This document shows, in pieces, positions 23,924 through 32,222 of a DNA stretch of 34,244 nucleotides; position 1 is the first letter of the stretch; every line of letters starts with the position of its first letter. The position numbers and the translations under genes were made by a program. Source of the DNA: Bacteroidales bacterium (GTDB lineage: Bacteria; Bacteroidota; Bacteroidia; Bacteroidales; F082); NCBI GenBank assembly GCA_019454985.1, contig JACFNF010000018.1:1-34244 (forward strand), read 5' to 3'. The notes beneath the pieces are model-generated. The model saw only the letters and a list, made by a program, of their open reading frames with translations, searched no databases and was not told where the DNA came from.

Positions 23924-26242
23924 TTACCGTTTCTCTAATTGGAAAATCCGTTGTTTGCGATTTCCAGACCCGTCCACAACCACTAAGCTATGTGTGCCTG
24001 CTTGGAGTTCCCTCACCGGCATCTGATGTCGGCCGCCTTGTGTCATACCAATATATTTTTCATCGAGATGCCAGTAAACTTTTGCTTCGTAATCCTGATG
24101 CACGAGTTCAAACACCGTTGGATTGAGGTTGCCTGTGTATGTTGCCGGCTGGTAAATGATGGCTTCATCCGGCGGATAAACGAATTCCATGACGGATTGC
24201 GATGTACTGCAATATTTATAGACAGGTGGTTGCGGCCGGTAGTCGCTGTGTTTTTGCTGGAAATAATACGCCATGACGGGCGGAAGCAAAAACCAGGACC
24301 GTGTCACAACGCTGTCGGGTGCCTGGCATCCCGAAGGAAAGGTGACGCGCTCTTGGACATCGGTACGTACCATTTGATGAAAACGACATGAGGGAACTTC
24401 ATTGCGTGTGTGAAGCAAACAAAGCTGGGATGAAAGACTGTCGCAGAATGGCCCCGGCGGGAAACCTGAAGCGCGGCACATTTCGCGCTCTTCGAGCTCT
24501 GTCAGGGGAGCGCTAAACCACCGGCCGGTATTCAAAGTTAAGGCAATATCGAAAAGCAACGGGGCAGCGGCACTGATGCCGGTGAGTCCCGGACGTCCGT
24601 GGCCATCGGCATTGCCGGCCCAAATAGCAATGCAATAATCGGGGGTGTAGCCTACAGCCCAGGCGTCGCGAAAGCCATAACTGGTACCGGTCTTCCAGGC
24701 CATTTGAAGACGGTCTTCACGAAAATGCCAGCCACTTTCGGTCTCCGGTCGGTTGAGCTGCCGCAGTGCATCGGTAGTGAGAAAAATGCTGCCTTTCGAT
24801 AAAGGAAAATCATCTTTCACTTCCTGACGGATCAATTGTCGGGCAAAACGAGCATATACCTCCGAAAGCTCCCATAACGTAACTTCGCCTCCTCCCAGAA
24901 TCAACGAAAGACCATAATGGGCTGCCTCTTGGGTGAAAGTGCTAAAGCCCAGATCGCGAAGTAGTTGATGAAAACGCCCGATGCTGTATTGATGAAGCAG
25001 ATGTACAAAAGGCACATTCAGTGACCGTTGCAGAGCTTTAGAAGCTTCGATGGCGCCGCTGTAACTCTCATCAAAATTTTGTGGGTGAAAACCTGCCATC
25101 CAGGTGGGTACATCGGGAAGGAGACTCTGAGGCGTGATGAGCCCTTCGTCCAACGAAGCCGCATAAAGAAAAGGTTTGAGAATGCTACCGCTGCTGCGAC
25201 TTGCCTGAACCATGTCGTTGTAAACACCGTCTAAGCTGTTGTTGGAAGGCACATTACCGTGATAGGCCAGCACCTGTCCGGTAGTCAAATCGCGCAAAAT
25301 CACAGCAAGATGCCGGATGTCGTTGCTTTTCAATGCCTGATGATGCTGTACCATCAGGTTGGTAATATTTTGTTGAAGATTTTGGTCAATGCTGCTTTCG
25401 AAAAGTCGGTCGCCCGATTTTTTCCGAAGAAATTCCAGATAATGCGGGGCAAGGTCGGGTAGGGGCAGAGGGCTTGTCGGCAGTGGTTCATTCAATGCAA
25501 GTTGAAGGGTGATGTGGTCTATCTCGCCGGTATGATAGAGGCGATAGAGAAGGCTGTTTCGTTTGCGCAGCAGCGCATCGCGGTTTTGCTGTGGCGAAAT
25601 CATAGAGGGTGCGTTGGGCAGGATGGCTAAAGTGGCGGCTTCGGCCCAGGATAAGTCATCGGACGAATGGCCAAACCAACGCCAGGCGGCGGCCTCACAG
25701 CCCACCACATTGCTGCCAAATGGCGCATGAGCCGCGTATAAATGAAGGATTTTCTTTTTGCTGAAGCGGGTCTCAAGTGCCAGAGCCTGCCAAAACTCAA
25801 CCAGCTTTTCGCTAACTGTGCGGGGCCGGCCTTTGCGCGAAAGACGGATGAGCTGTGTGGTGATGGTGCTTCCGCCACTTACAACCTTGCCGGCACGAAA
25901 ATTTTGTGCCAGCGCGCGTGCCAAAGCCAAAGGATCGAGCCCTGGATGGTAATAAAAACGCTTGTCCTCGAAAAGCAGCAAGGCTTTAACGTACTTTTCC
26001 GATAAAGAATGCCCTTCGGGAAAGCGCCATTGACCGTCGGCAGCAATACGCCCACTCAAAAAATGGCCCTCGCGATCAAATAAAACTGCACTCACCGGAT
26101 CGTTAAACAATGGCCGTCGGTGGGTGAAATAGAGCAATAGCCACAGCAGGATAAACAGCCCGAAAAACCATTTGACAAAAGCCCTTGAAAAAAGGCGACC
26201 CAATGGTCTTGTCAGCCATATGAATTTTTCTCTGTTAATCAC
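23924..26242 (-). CDS. pbpC: Penicillin-binding protein 1C (bifunctional transglycosylase/transpeptidase)
   Basis: PBP1C polymerises glycan strands; its transpeptidase activity is often weak. The 772-aa protein has a membrane anchor at about 22-40, a GT51 transglycosylase domain with FEDKRFYYHPG (Glu92 catalytic) and GGSTITTQL (123-131), a transpeptidase domain with the active-site SILK at 353-356 and KTGTSYG near 515, and a C-terminal domain of about 150 residues that is typical of PBP1C. The start codon is GTG (26242), with no better ATG in frame nearby. The alpha-2-macroglobulin gene lies directly upstream, the same partnership as yfhM-pbpC in Escherichia coli. Confidence 0.95.
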   Translation of the reverse strand: MINREKFIWLTRPLGRLFSRAFVKWFFGLFILLWLLLYFTHRRPLFNDPVSAVLFDREGHFLSGRIAADGQWRFPEGHSLSEKYVKALLLFEDKRFYYHPGLDPLALARALAQNFRAGKVVSGGSTITTQLIRLSRKGRPRTVSEKLVEFWQALALETRFSKKKILHLYAAHAPFGSNVVGCEAAAWRWFGHSSDDLSWAEAATLAILPNAPSMISPQQNRDALLRKRNSLLYRLYHTGEIDHITLQLALNEPLPTSPLPLPDLAPHYLEFLRKKSGDRLFESSIDQNLQQNITNLMVQHHQALKSNDIRHLAVILRDLTTGQVLAYHGNVPSNNSLDGVYNDMVQASRSSGSILKPFLYAASLDEGLITPQSLLPDVPTWMAGFHPQNFDESYSGAIEASKALQRSLNVPFVHLLHQYSIGRFHQLLRDLGFSTFTQEAAHYGLSLILGGGEVTLWELSEVYARFARQLIRQEVKDDFPLSKGSIFLTTDALRQLNRPETESGWHFREDRLQMAWKTGTSYGFRDAWAVGYTPDYCIAIWAGNADGHGRPGLTGISAAAPLLFDIALTLNTGRWFSAPLTELEEREMCRASGFPPGPFCDSLSSQLCLLHTRNEVPSCRFHQMVRTDVQERVTFPSGCQAPDSVVTRSWFLLPPVMAYYFQQKHSDYRPQPPVYKYCSTSQSVMEFVYPPDEAIIYQPATYTGNLNPTVFELVHQDYEAKVYWHLDEKYIGMTQGGRHQMPVRELQAGTHSLVVVDGSGNRKQRIFQLEKR

Positions 26243-26527
26243 AATAGAATGAAAGCCAGTTGTTTTGATTTGCGTTTGCCTGTTCTTTTGCCATTCTTCA
26301 GCCTAACTAAACGCCGTTCTTCAACTTTGTTGCTAACGGTTTGGCGGATTGACACAAGGCGGATTTCGGGCACAAAATTGTCAATACACCATAAAAGTAG
26401 AGGCGAGGTAGATGTACAATTAACCGCTTCACCCGTCATTGAGCCAAACGCCTGTTGAACTATCCCCCCGGCGAGAGCGGGGGGGGTAGTTCAACACCTA
26501 ATCAACGCCATAAATATACAACATTCA
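26243..26527. other. Gene-free spacer between the macroglobulin gene and pbpC
   Basis: These 285 bp hold no credible gene. They contain an imperfect nested inverted repeat at 26301-26345 and a long GC-cored hairpin at 26454-26495. No TAnnTTTG box precedes pbpC, so pbpC may rely on read-through from the macroglobulin gene. Confidence 0.5.
26454..26495. repeat. Long hairpin with a C/G-run core
   Basis: GTTGAACTATCCCCCC pairs with GGGGGG, one G-U pair and TAGTTCAAC: 16 bp in all, around a loop of about 10 nt. It starts 33 bp after the macroglobulin stop. No T run follows on either strand, so it is not a standard intrinsic terminator. It could stabilise mRNA ends, attenuate between the two genes, or be a copy of a dispersed palindromic element. 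Confidence 0.75.
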
Positions 26528-29500
26528 TTAATCCAATTTTGATTTCACTTCAACCTTTTTCCCGGGCAGTATGGTCATTACTTCGTTGTCGTACATCGCC
26601 TCGCATCGCTGGGCAGGGAGGAGATAACTGCCTTCGTAGGCGGCCAGCAAATGCAGGGTGTAGGTTTTCGACTGCCCGGCTTTGAGGTCAAAATACCGGA
26701 TAATCCGGTCATCGCGGCGATCATCAAACACGTTTTCCCCATTTTCTGATTTTTCGCCAAAATCATCGTTCAGAATTTCCCAGCAGGCAGCAGCAAGTTG
26801 ACTGAGGGCCAAAAAATTCAGGTCTCTGCCGGAAAAATTGCTTACAGTGGTATGCATATTGAAAGATGTCCCCTGTGTGATTTGTTGTGGATCAAGAGTT
26901 TTTCCCTGATCGTCGGTAAAATTCACCTGAAGCTCTACCCCTTTTTGAAGGGAAGTCCCCGGCCCTGATGCTTCAATTCCTGAATTAGTCAAACTGAGAT
27001 AAAGCGGTGCTTCGCCCGTGTTTTTAATCCGGTAAGGAAAACTGTTCAGAGGAATATCTTCCTGATATACTGCATTTTTAATAATGATGTCATTTGCTTT
27101 TTCGCCTCCGATTTTGAAGCTTAGCTTTCCGGCAAGCGGATTATTTTTGGCATAAAGTTGCCAGGCATTGAGTGCAAAGGCAGTGGTTTGGGTACTCATA
27201 AATTCGGCTGAATTCAGACTTTCCGAAAGCTCTTTCACCAAAGGAAAGGCCAAAACCGGTTCACCAAGGGTGATGAGAACAATGGCTTTGATCGCTTTGT
27301 CGCGAGTGGGAGAACCAAAATCCATTGCGAAGTCATAATCCTTGTTTTTATAGTTGTTTTTCCCAAGAGCCAATTGCCGTGCAGCTTCTTTCTGGCCGGC
27401 AAGCTGATAAGCGGCAGCCAAAAGATGAGCCGACTGCAACGAGATCCCTTCGGCTTCACGCAGACGGTTCATGGCGTTGAATAATGGATTGCCTGTCAAA
27501 GCCAGCGTAAAAAGCCGATATGCCTGAACCACATCATTGGTGAGTTTTTTGCCAAGATACTCCGAGCGCCATGCGGTCGCTTTCTGTTTTTGATTTTTTA
27601 GCGCATTTTTCATCATAATTGAAGGCACGGCAAACCCTTCTTGTTCGGCAAGTATCAGAAAATGAACTGCATACACATCAACCCATTCATTGTAATAAGC
27701 GCTTCCGGGCCAATATGTGAAACCTCCCGAGCTCAGTTGGCGTTCGCTCAGTTGGCGGATTGTACCCTCTATGTTGATTCTTCGGCTTTGATTTTGCGCT
27801 TGCCCGAGCTGGTTCACCTGATCTAAATATAATTGCGCAAATGCCTGCGACACAATCTGTTCTGTACATCCATAAGGGTATGCCAACAGTTGGGAAAGAC
27901 GCCTTTTGAGGTTTGCAGTGGGCATGGCCGAAACCTCGATGGATGCCCGCCTTGTGTTTTCAACACCGGTAAAAATCGGATTCAGGCTCTTTTCCTGACC
28001 AACTCCCAGCAGATAATGTTCTGTTTGAAAAGCACGGTCGTTGGGATTTTCAATAGAAAGCTCAATCTTTTGCGCCGAATGATAGCTACCCGACGAAACC
28101 TTGATGTTTACAATGGCTTTGCCTGTTTTTGAGGCGGCTTTCAGTCCAAAGCGGATGGTTTTTTCGCCTTCGCGATCAAAGCTCACTTGTTTTGATTTGG
28201 GGCCGGTCAGGCTGATTTCACCCGATGTTTCAACCGTAATATCTGCCTGATGCGCTTCTTTGAGTGAGGAGAAAACGGTAACGGGCATCACGATTTCGTC
28301 GTTTTCACGAAGTAATCTCGGAAGTGTTGCCAAAGCCATCAATGGCTGCCTAATGTTGAGGGTTCCTTCAGTGCTTCCGTATGCTTTTTTTGAACCGGCC
28401 ACCACCATCACCCTCACGGAGCCGATATAATTGTCAATATTGAGCAGGTGGGTGTTTTTGCCGCCTGCTTTAAGACTCACGGGTCCGATGAATCGTACCA
28501 CCGGTTTGAAGCGCGACTGTCTGGCTTTTTCCCTGTCGGGCATCGCGGCATCCCCGCCAATGGTCAGTATTTGCTCTAAACGGCCGCCATAACTTCCTAA
28601 AACGTAATCAAATATGTCCCAGCTCTTCAGGCTCAGGGCAATCTTTTGATTGAACCAGCCATAAGGGTCGGGCGTGCCGAAGCCGGTGAGGTCGAGAAGG
28701 CCTTCGTCCACTACAGCCAGAAAATAATCCATCGGTCGGTTGTTTTTCTCCGAAACGGTAATTCGGAATGACTGACCTGAATTTGTCTCCTGTGGCAATT
28801 GCAGTTGTGGCAACAGCCTGGCACCGGGGTCTTCCACCCTAAGATTGATTACGCCAAAGGTGCGCACCGGTAAATCGTTCAAACTCTGGCCAACGGGCTG
28901 AAGCAGGGTCAGATGTACGTAAACATTAGGGCTGTACGAGCCAAGGAGAGGAATACTAAGGTGGTTCTCGCCTGCGATGGTGTTGACCCACCAGCATTTT
29001 TGCTGTTTGTCGCCGGCTTCAATGCTGACCAATGCTTTCCCGTTGGCTGGTCCTACAAAACTGATAACGGCTTCTTCACCAATGCGATAACGCTCTTTGT
29101 TGGCGCTTAACGGAAGGAGGCTGGCTCCGCCATCGGCACGCCTTCCCGAGCGCGAATAGGACGAAGGCCAGTCAATATAACTCACAATCCCTGCGCTATG
29201 ACCTCCTTTTTTATGGCTTACACGAATGATATAATTGCCCCATTGATCGTTGCTCGGCTTCCATTCAAATACCCCTTTGCCCTGGCTGAGTTGGACTTCT
29301 TTTTCAAGGATTCGCTCGGTGTCGTAACTGCTAATGTAATTGGCCTGCCCGCTTTGGCTTCCCGACCACCACCACGACCAATCGGTTTTCAGTACTTCTA
29401 CCATTACTTTGTCGTTGCCATACGGATAGCCGTTGGCGTCAAGCTGAACCAGATCGTAGGCAAGAGTGCTGCCTGTATAAAGATAGCCCTCTTTTTCTGC

Positions 29501-32074
29501 CTGGGGAGCAGCAATTCCAAGGTAATGCGTATAAGGCAGGAAATCAGCTTGATGACTTGTTACAGAGAAGTCGCCGCCGGGTTCAAAAACATTTGCCTCC
29601 CATTGCATCTGAAATTTTCCGGGCGTTTGTTGGGCGATGGGTAGTTTCAACGACCCCGACCAGCGTCCTTCGGAATCAAGCTGACCATTCAACTCGCTTT
29701 TCTCGGTTTGGCCGGAATAAATCGTCGGGTCGGTGAACGAAAAACCATTGTATTTCGGAAAGTTGATCGGGGCGGCCTTTGCCAGAATATTGAGTTTAAA
29801 CCGATACTCGGGAGCTTTCCCGCCATGTAGCCATTGCACTACCATACTTCCATTGCGGTTCATGTCGTTCGGAAAAAGCGTCTTGCCCCCAAAATCAAAA
29901 TTGATTTTCAAACGATTGGGTTTCACGGTTTCCACCCTCACCCTGCGACTGAAACTGGCTCCGCCCACTTTCACTGTGGCTGTCCACATTCCGGTTTGCG
30001 CGTCGGGATGGGTTGGCATGCTGAACCGACATAAGCCATTGGAAGTCATTACAGTAGTTTGTTTGCCAACTGCCTGATTGCGTGCGTTGTAGAGTTCGAG
30101 CACCACAGGGTATTGTTCGGGAAGCGTTTCGTTGCCGGTGTTTAACATCATACCAAAATGCAAGGTGTCGCCAGGGCGATACACACCTCTTTCGCTGAAA
30201 AGAAAAGCATTCATGCCTTGTTGAAGGCTCTTGCCTTCGACATCGAAACGGGTATATGGTAGGGCTGAGCCTTCGTCAAGTTTCAGATAAGTTTTTTCGT
30301 TGGCGAATCGGGCAGTGGCGAAAAACGGTTTAACATCGTTCCAGTGAAGGCGAACCATCCCTTGTGCATCGCTGATGCCTGAAGCAATATATTGCTGCTG
30401 ATAATCAAACAACTCCACTTTGGCTCCCGGCAGGGGGGAGGCTGTCTCGAGATTGGTAACCACCATCAACAGCTCCTTTGCCACGGAATTGCTCTCCATT
30501 GCCATCAAGCCAATGTTAGACGAAATCACATTGCGTGAGGCAAAATGCTCGTAGTAATAATAACTGTCGCTACACGGATTGTCGCGCTCGTTCCAGTCGA
30601 AATTATCAGGGATAATCAGCGAAGGATCGTAATATTGACTTCCTTCCCATTTGGCCAGTTCTTCCCGGTCGAGCTCCGATTGCATGGTGGTAACCTCCTG
30701 ATTTTTATTGCAATCGTCAAGGGTATATTCGCGCTTGAAAGTGAGGAGAACCCGGTAAAGCGTTCCCGGATCTTGCTCGATAATTTTATTGAGATCCAAA
30801 GCATATGTGGCCCATTGGGTTCGTAACGAAGGCTGATCTTCGGCCAACAATTGTTGCTTTTTGGCCACAATCCGGCCAACATCTTTCAGGTTGTTTTCTG
30901 CCTCAAGATTGGCCCATTGCAGGAATTGGAGCATGTTGTTTTCAAAAACCTTGATGACGTGAACGTCCACAGCCTTCAATCCAACAGCTTGAAAACGAAT
31001 CATTCCCTTGCTGGCTCCTGAAAGAATATTGCCTTTTCCGACGAACCGAACCTGAGGTTTAATTTTTCCCAAAGCAATGTCCTGCATGAGATTTTCGCCG
31101 AGGTTTTTTCCGTCAGCATTGCGCAATGAGGCTTCTGAATGCAGGATAAAATCGCCACTGAGCTCGTCTAAGGGATATATGATGATACAATTGTTACGGC
31201 GTTCGAAACGGATTTCGGGCTCAGTCTCTGCCCCCGTTTTTTCTTTGGCCTCTAAGCGGATCAACCCACTTAAATTCTGTTGAGAATCAGTGATATCCGA
31301 GAACCATAGTTTGATTGTTGGCTCCGGCTCGTTGATGACCTCGGTTTTCATTAAAACAAAAGCCGCTTTTTCAGGAACAAAAATCGTAGTGTTTCCTTTT
31401 ACTATGCTCCCAATTGCTTTGCCGTTCCATTGGAGATTCAACTCATAACCGTTTGAACGCCTTATGATGCTGTCCGATTCGAATTTAAGCCGCAAGGGAT
31501 TTTGTGCATCAGCCATCACTCGAATCGGATAACGTTTCCCTTTCGTTTCTAATCGTAAAAGACGATCGGCTTTGTCTAAATCCGTTTTGTCGGACAACAC
31601 AATGTCACCCCGTAAAACGTAGCTCTCAGAACCATTTGAACTGGTTTCAAGTCTGATATTATCTAAGTTAAACGATATTGGCATGGTTTTCAGGCCAAAA
31701 CGAAACTGATGAAATTCGACCGGCACTTCGGCTAAACGATTCAGAAAAACCGTTGCCTGGATGTTGGTATCATGAGGCCATTTTTTGTCGGGGACAAAAC
31801 GCAGGGTGCGTTTGTCAATCCAATAGGTTTTTCCGGACATCTCTGGAGTGAAGACAATGATCTTACCCTCTGCTTCAGACCCCGGCTCTCCGGCAAAAGG
31901 GCTGTCGGATGTGAGCGTTACGTAAACAGGCGCATTGCCGTGAAGCATGCCTTGGCTGTAATCGAATATATAGGCTGCAAACTCGGATGTGTCAGGGCTT
32001 TTTGAACGTTTGCAGGCTGTGATACAAAACAAAATGGTGAAGACAATCGTACTAAAAAAAGCAAGTCGTTTCAT
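26528..32074 (-). CDS. Alpha-2-macroglobulin family lipoprotein with thioester motif
   Basis: Bacterial macroglobulins are periplasmic protease traps thought to protect the cell from host or rival proteases. The 1848-aa protein has a lipoprotein signal (MKRLAFFSTIVFTILFCITAC, Cys21). Macroglobulin repeat domains include FLFSERGVYRPGDTLHFGMM, the usual MG domain hallmark, and a bait-type central region follows. The thioester motif GCTEQ has Cys1403 and Gln1406, so covalent trapping should be possible. The helical thioester domain follows (QLSSGGFTYWPGS), then a C-terminal receptor-binding-like domain. Length is close to the roughly 1650-1900 aa of the family. The next gene is pbpC, the usual partner; the pair may guard and mend damaged envelope. 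Confidence 0.93.
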   Translation of the reverse strand: MKRLAFFSTIVFTILFCITACKRSKSPDTSEFAAYIFDYSQGMLHGNAPVYVTLTSDSPFAGEPGSEAEGKIIVFTPEMSGKTYWIDKRTLRFVPDKKWPHDTNIQATVFLNRLAEVPVEFHQFRFGLKTMPISFNLDNIRLETSSNGSESYVLRGDIVLSDKTDLDKADRLLRLETKGKRYPIRVMADAQNPLRLKFESDSIIRRSNGYELNLQWNGKAIGSIVKGNTTIFVPEKAAFVLMKTEVINEPEPTIKLWFSDITDSQQNLSGLIRLEAKEKTGAETEPEIRFERRNNCIIIYPLDELSGDFILHSEASLRNADGKNLGENLMQDIALGKIKPQVRFVGKGNILSGASKGMIRFQAVGLKAVDVHVIKVFENNMLQFLQWANLEAENNLKDVGRIVAKKQQLLAEDQPSLRTQWATYALDLNKIIEQDPGTLYRVLLTFKREYTLDDCNKNQEVTTMQSELDREELAKWEGSQYYDPSLIIPDNFDWNERDNPCSDSYYYYEHFASRNVISSNIGLMAMESNSVAKELLMVVTNLETASPLPGAKVELFDYQQQYIASGISDAQGMVRLHWNDVKPFFATARFANEKTYLKLDEGSALPYTRFDVEGKSLQQGMNAFLFSERGVYRPGDTLHFGMMLNTGNETLPEQYPVVLELYNARNQAVGKQTTVMTSNGLCRFSMPTHPDAQTGMWTATVKVGGASFSRRVRVETVKPNRLKINFDFGGKTLFPNDMNRNGSMVVQWLHGGKAPEYRFKLNILAKAAPINFPKYNGFSFTDPTIYSGQTEKSELNGQLDSEGRWSGSLKLPIAQQTPGKFQMQWEANVFEPGGDFSVTSHQADFLPYTHYLGIAAPQAEKEGYLYTGSTLAYDLVQLDANGYPYGNDKVMVEVLKTDWSWWWSGSQSGQANYISSYDTERILEKEVQLSQGKGVFEWKPSNDQWGNYIIRVSHKKGGHSAGIVSYIDWPSSYSRSGRRADGGASLLPLSANKERYRIGEEAVISFVGPANGKALVSIEAGDKQQKCWWVNTIAGENHLSIPLLGSYSPNVYVHLTLLQPVGQSLNDLPVRTFGVINLRVEDPGARLLPQLQLPQETNSGQSFRITVSEKNNRPMDYFLAVVDEGLLDLTGFGTPDPYGWFNQKIALSLKSWDIFDYVLGSYGGRLEQILTIGGDAAMPDREKARQSRFKPVVRFIGPVSLKAGGKNTHLLNIDNYIGSVRVMVVAGSKKAYGSTEGTLNIRQPLMALATLPRLLRENDEIVMPVTVFSSLKEAHQADITVETSGEISLTGPKSKQVSFDREGEKTIRFGLKAASKTGKAIVNIKVSSGSYHSAQKIELSIENPNDRAFQTEHYLLGVGQEKSLNPIFTGVENTRRASIEVSAMPTANLKRRLSQLLAYPYGCTEQIVSQAFAQLYLDQVNQLGQAQNQSRRINIEGTIRQLSERQLSSGGFTYWPGSAYYNEWVDVYAVHFLILAEQEGFAVPSIMMKNALKNQKQKATAWRSEYLGKKLTNDVVQAYRLFTLALTGNPLFNAMNRLREAEGISLQSAHLLAAAYQLAGQKEAARQLALGKNNYKNKDYDFAMDFGSPTRDKAIKAIVLITLGEPVLAFPLVKELSESLNSAEFMSTQTTAFALNAWQLYAKNNPLAGKLSFKIGGEKANDIIIKNAVYQEDIPLNSFPYRIKNTGEAPLYLSLTNSGIEASGPGTSLQKGVELQVNFTDDQGKTLDPQQITQGTSFNMHTTVSNFSGRDLNFLALSQLAAACWEILNDDFGEKSENGENVFDDRRDDRIIRYFDLKAGQSKTYTLHLLAAYEGSYLLPAQRCEAMYDNEVMTILPGKKVEVKSKLD

Positions 32075-32089
32075 GGGATTAGTTTAAGG

Positions 32090-32097
32090 CAAATTTA
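32090..32097 (-). promoter_or_regulatory. -7 box of the macroglobulin gene
   Basis: TAAATTTG on the minus strand fits TAnnTTTG and ends 15 nt before the ATG. No TTG is at the expected -33 position. Confidence 0.45.
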
Positions 32098-32161
32098 GGC
32101 GATAAAATGAAGGCGCTTGAAACGAAAAGAGGCAAAAAAGCATTGTTGTCGAAAAAAAAGC

Positions 32162-32200
32162 TTGAAAACTACTTTTTCAATCCGTCAAAACTTACCTTTG
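32162..32200 (+). promoter_or_regulatory. Promoter of the T9SS cargo gene with a possible operator
   Basis: TACCTTTG (32193-32200) fits the -7 consensus and lies 22 nt before the ATG at 32223. The inverted repeat TTGAAAA-CTACT-TTTTCAA (32162-32180) covers the expected -33 position, as a regulator site would. Confidence 0.55.
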
Positions 32201-32222
32201 TGATAATCAATTCCCTTGAACA

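Noticed and set aside
26301..26345. Integron attC-like site (GCCTAAC ... GTTTGGC around CCGTT/AACGG and CAAC/GTTG stems)
   Set aside because: It is only 45 bp, one end deviates from the GTTRRRY rule, the spacer between inner and outer boxes is unbalanced, and no integrase or cassette is nearby. It is probably a chance nested palindrome.
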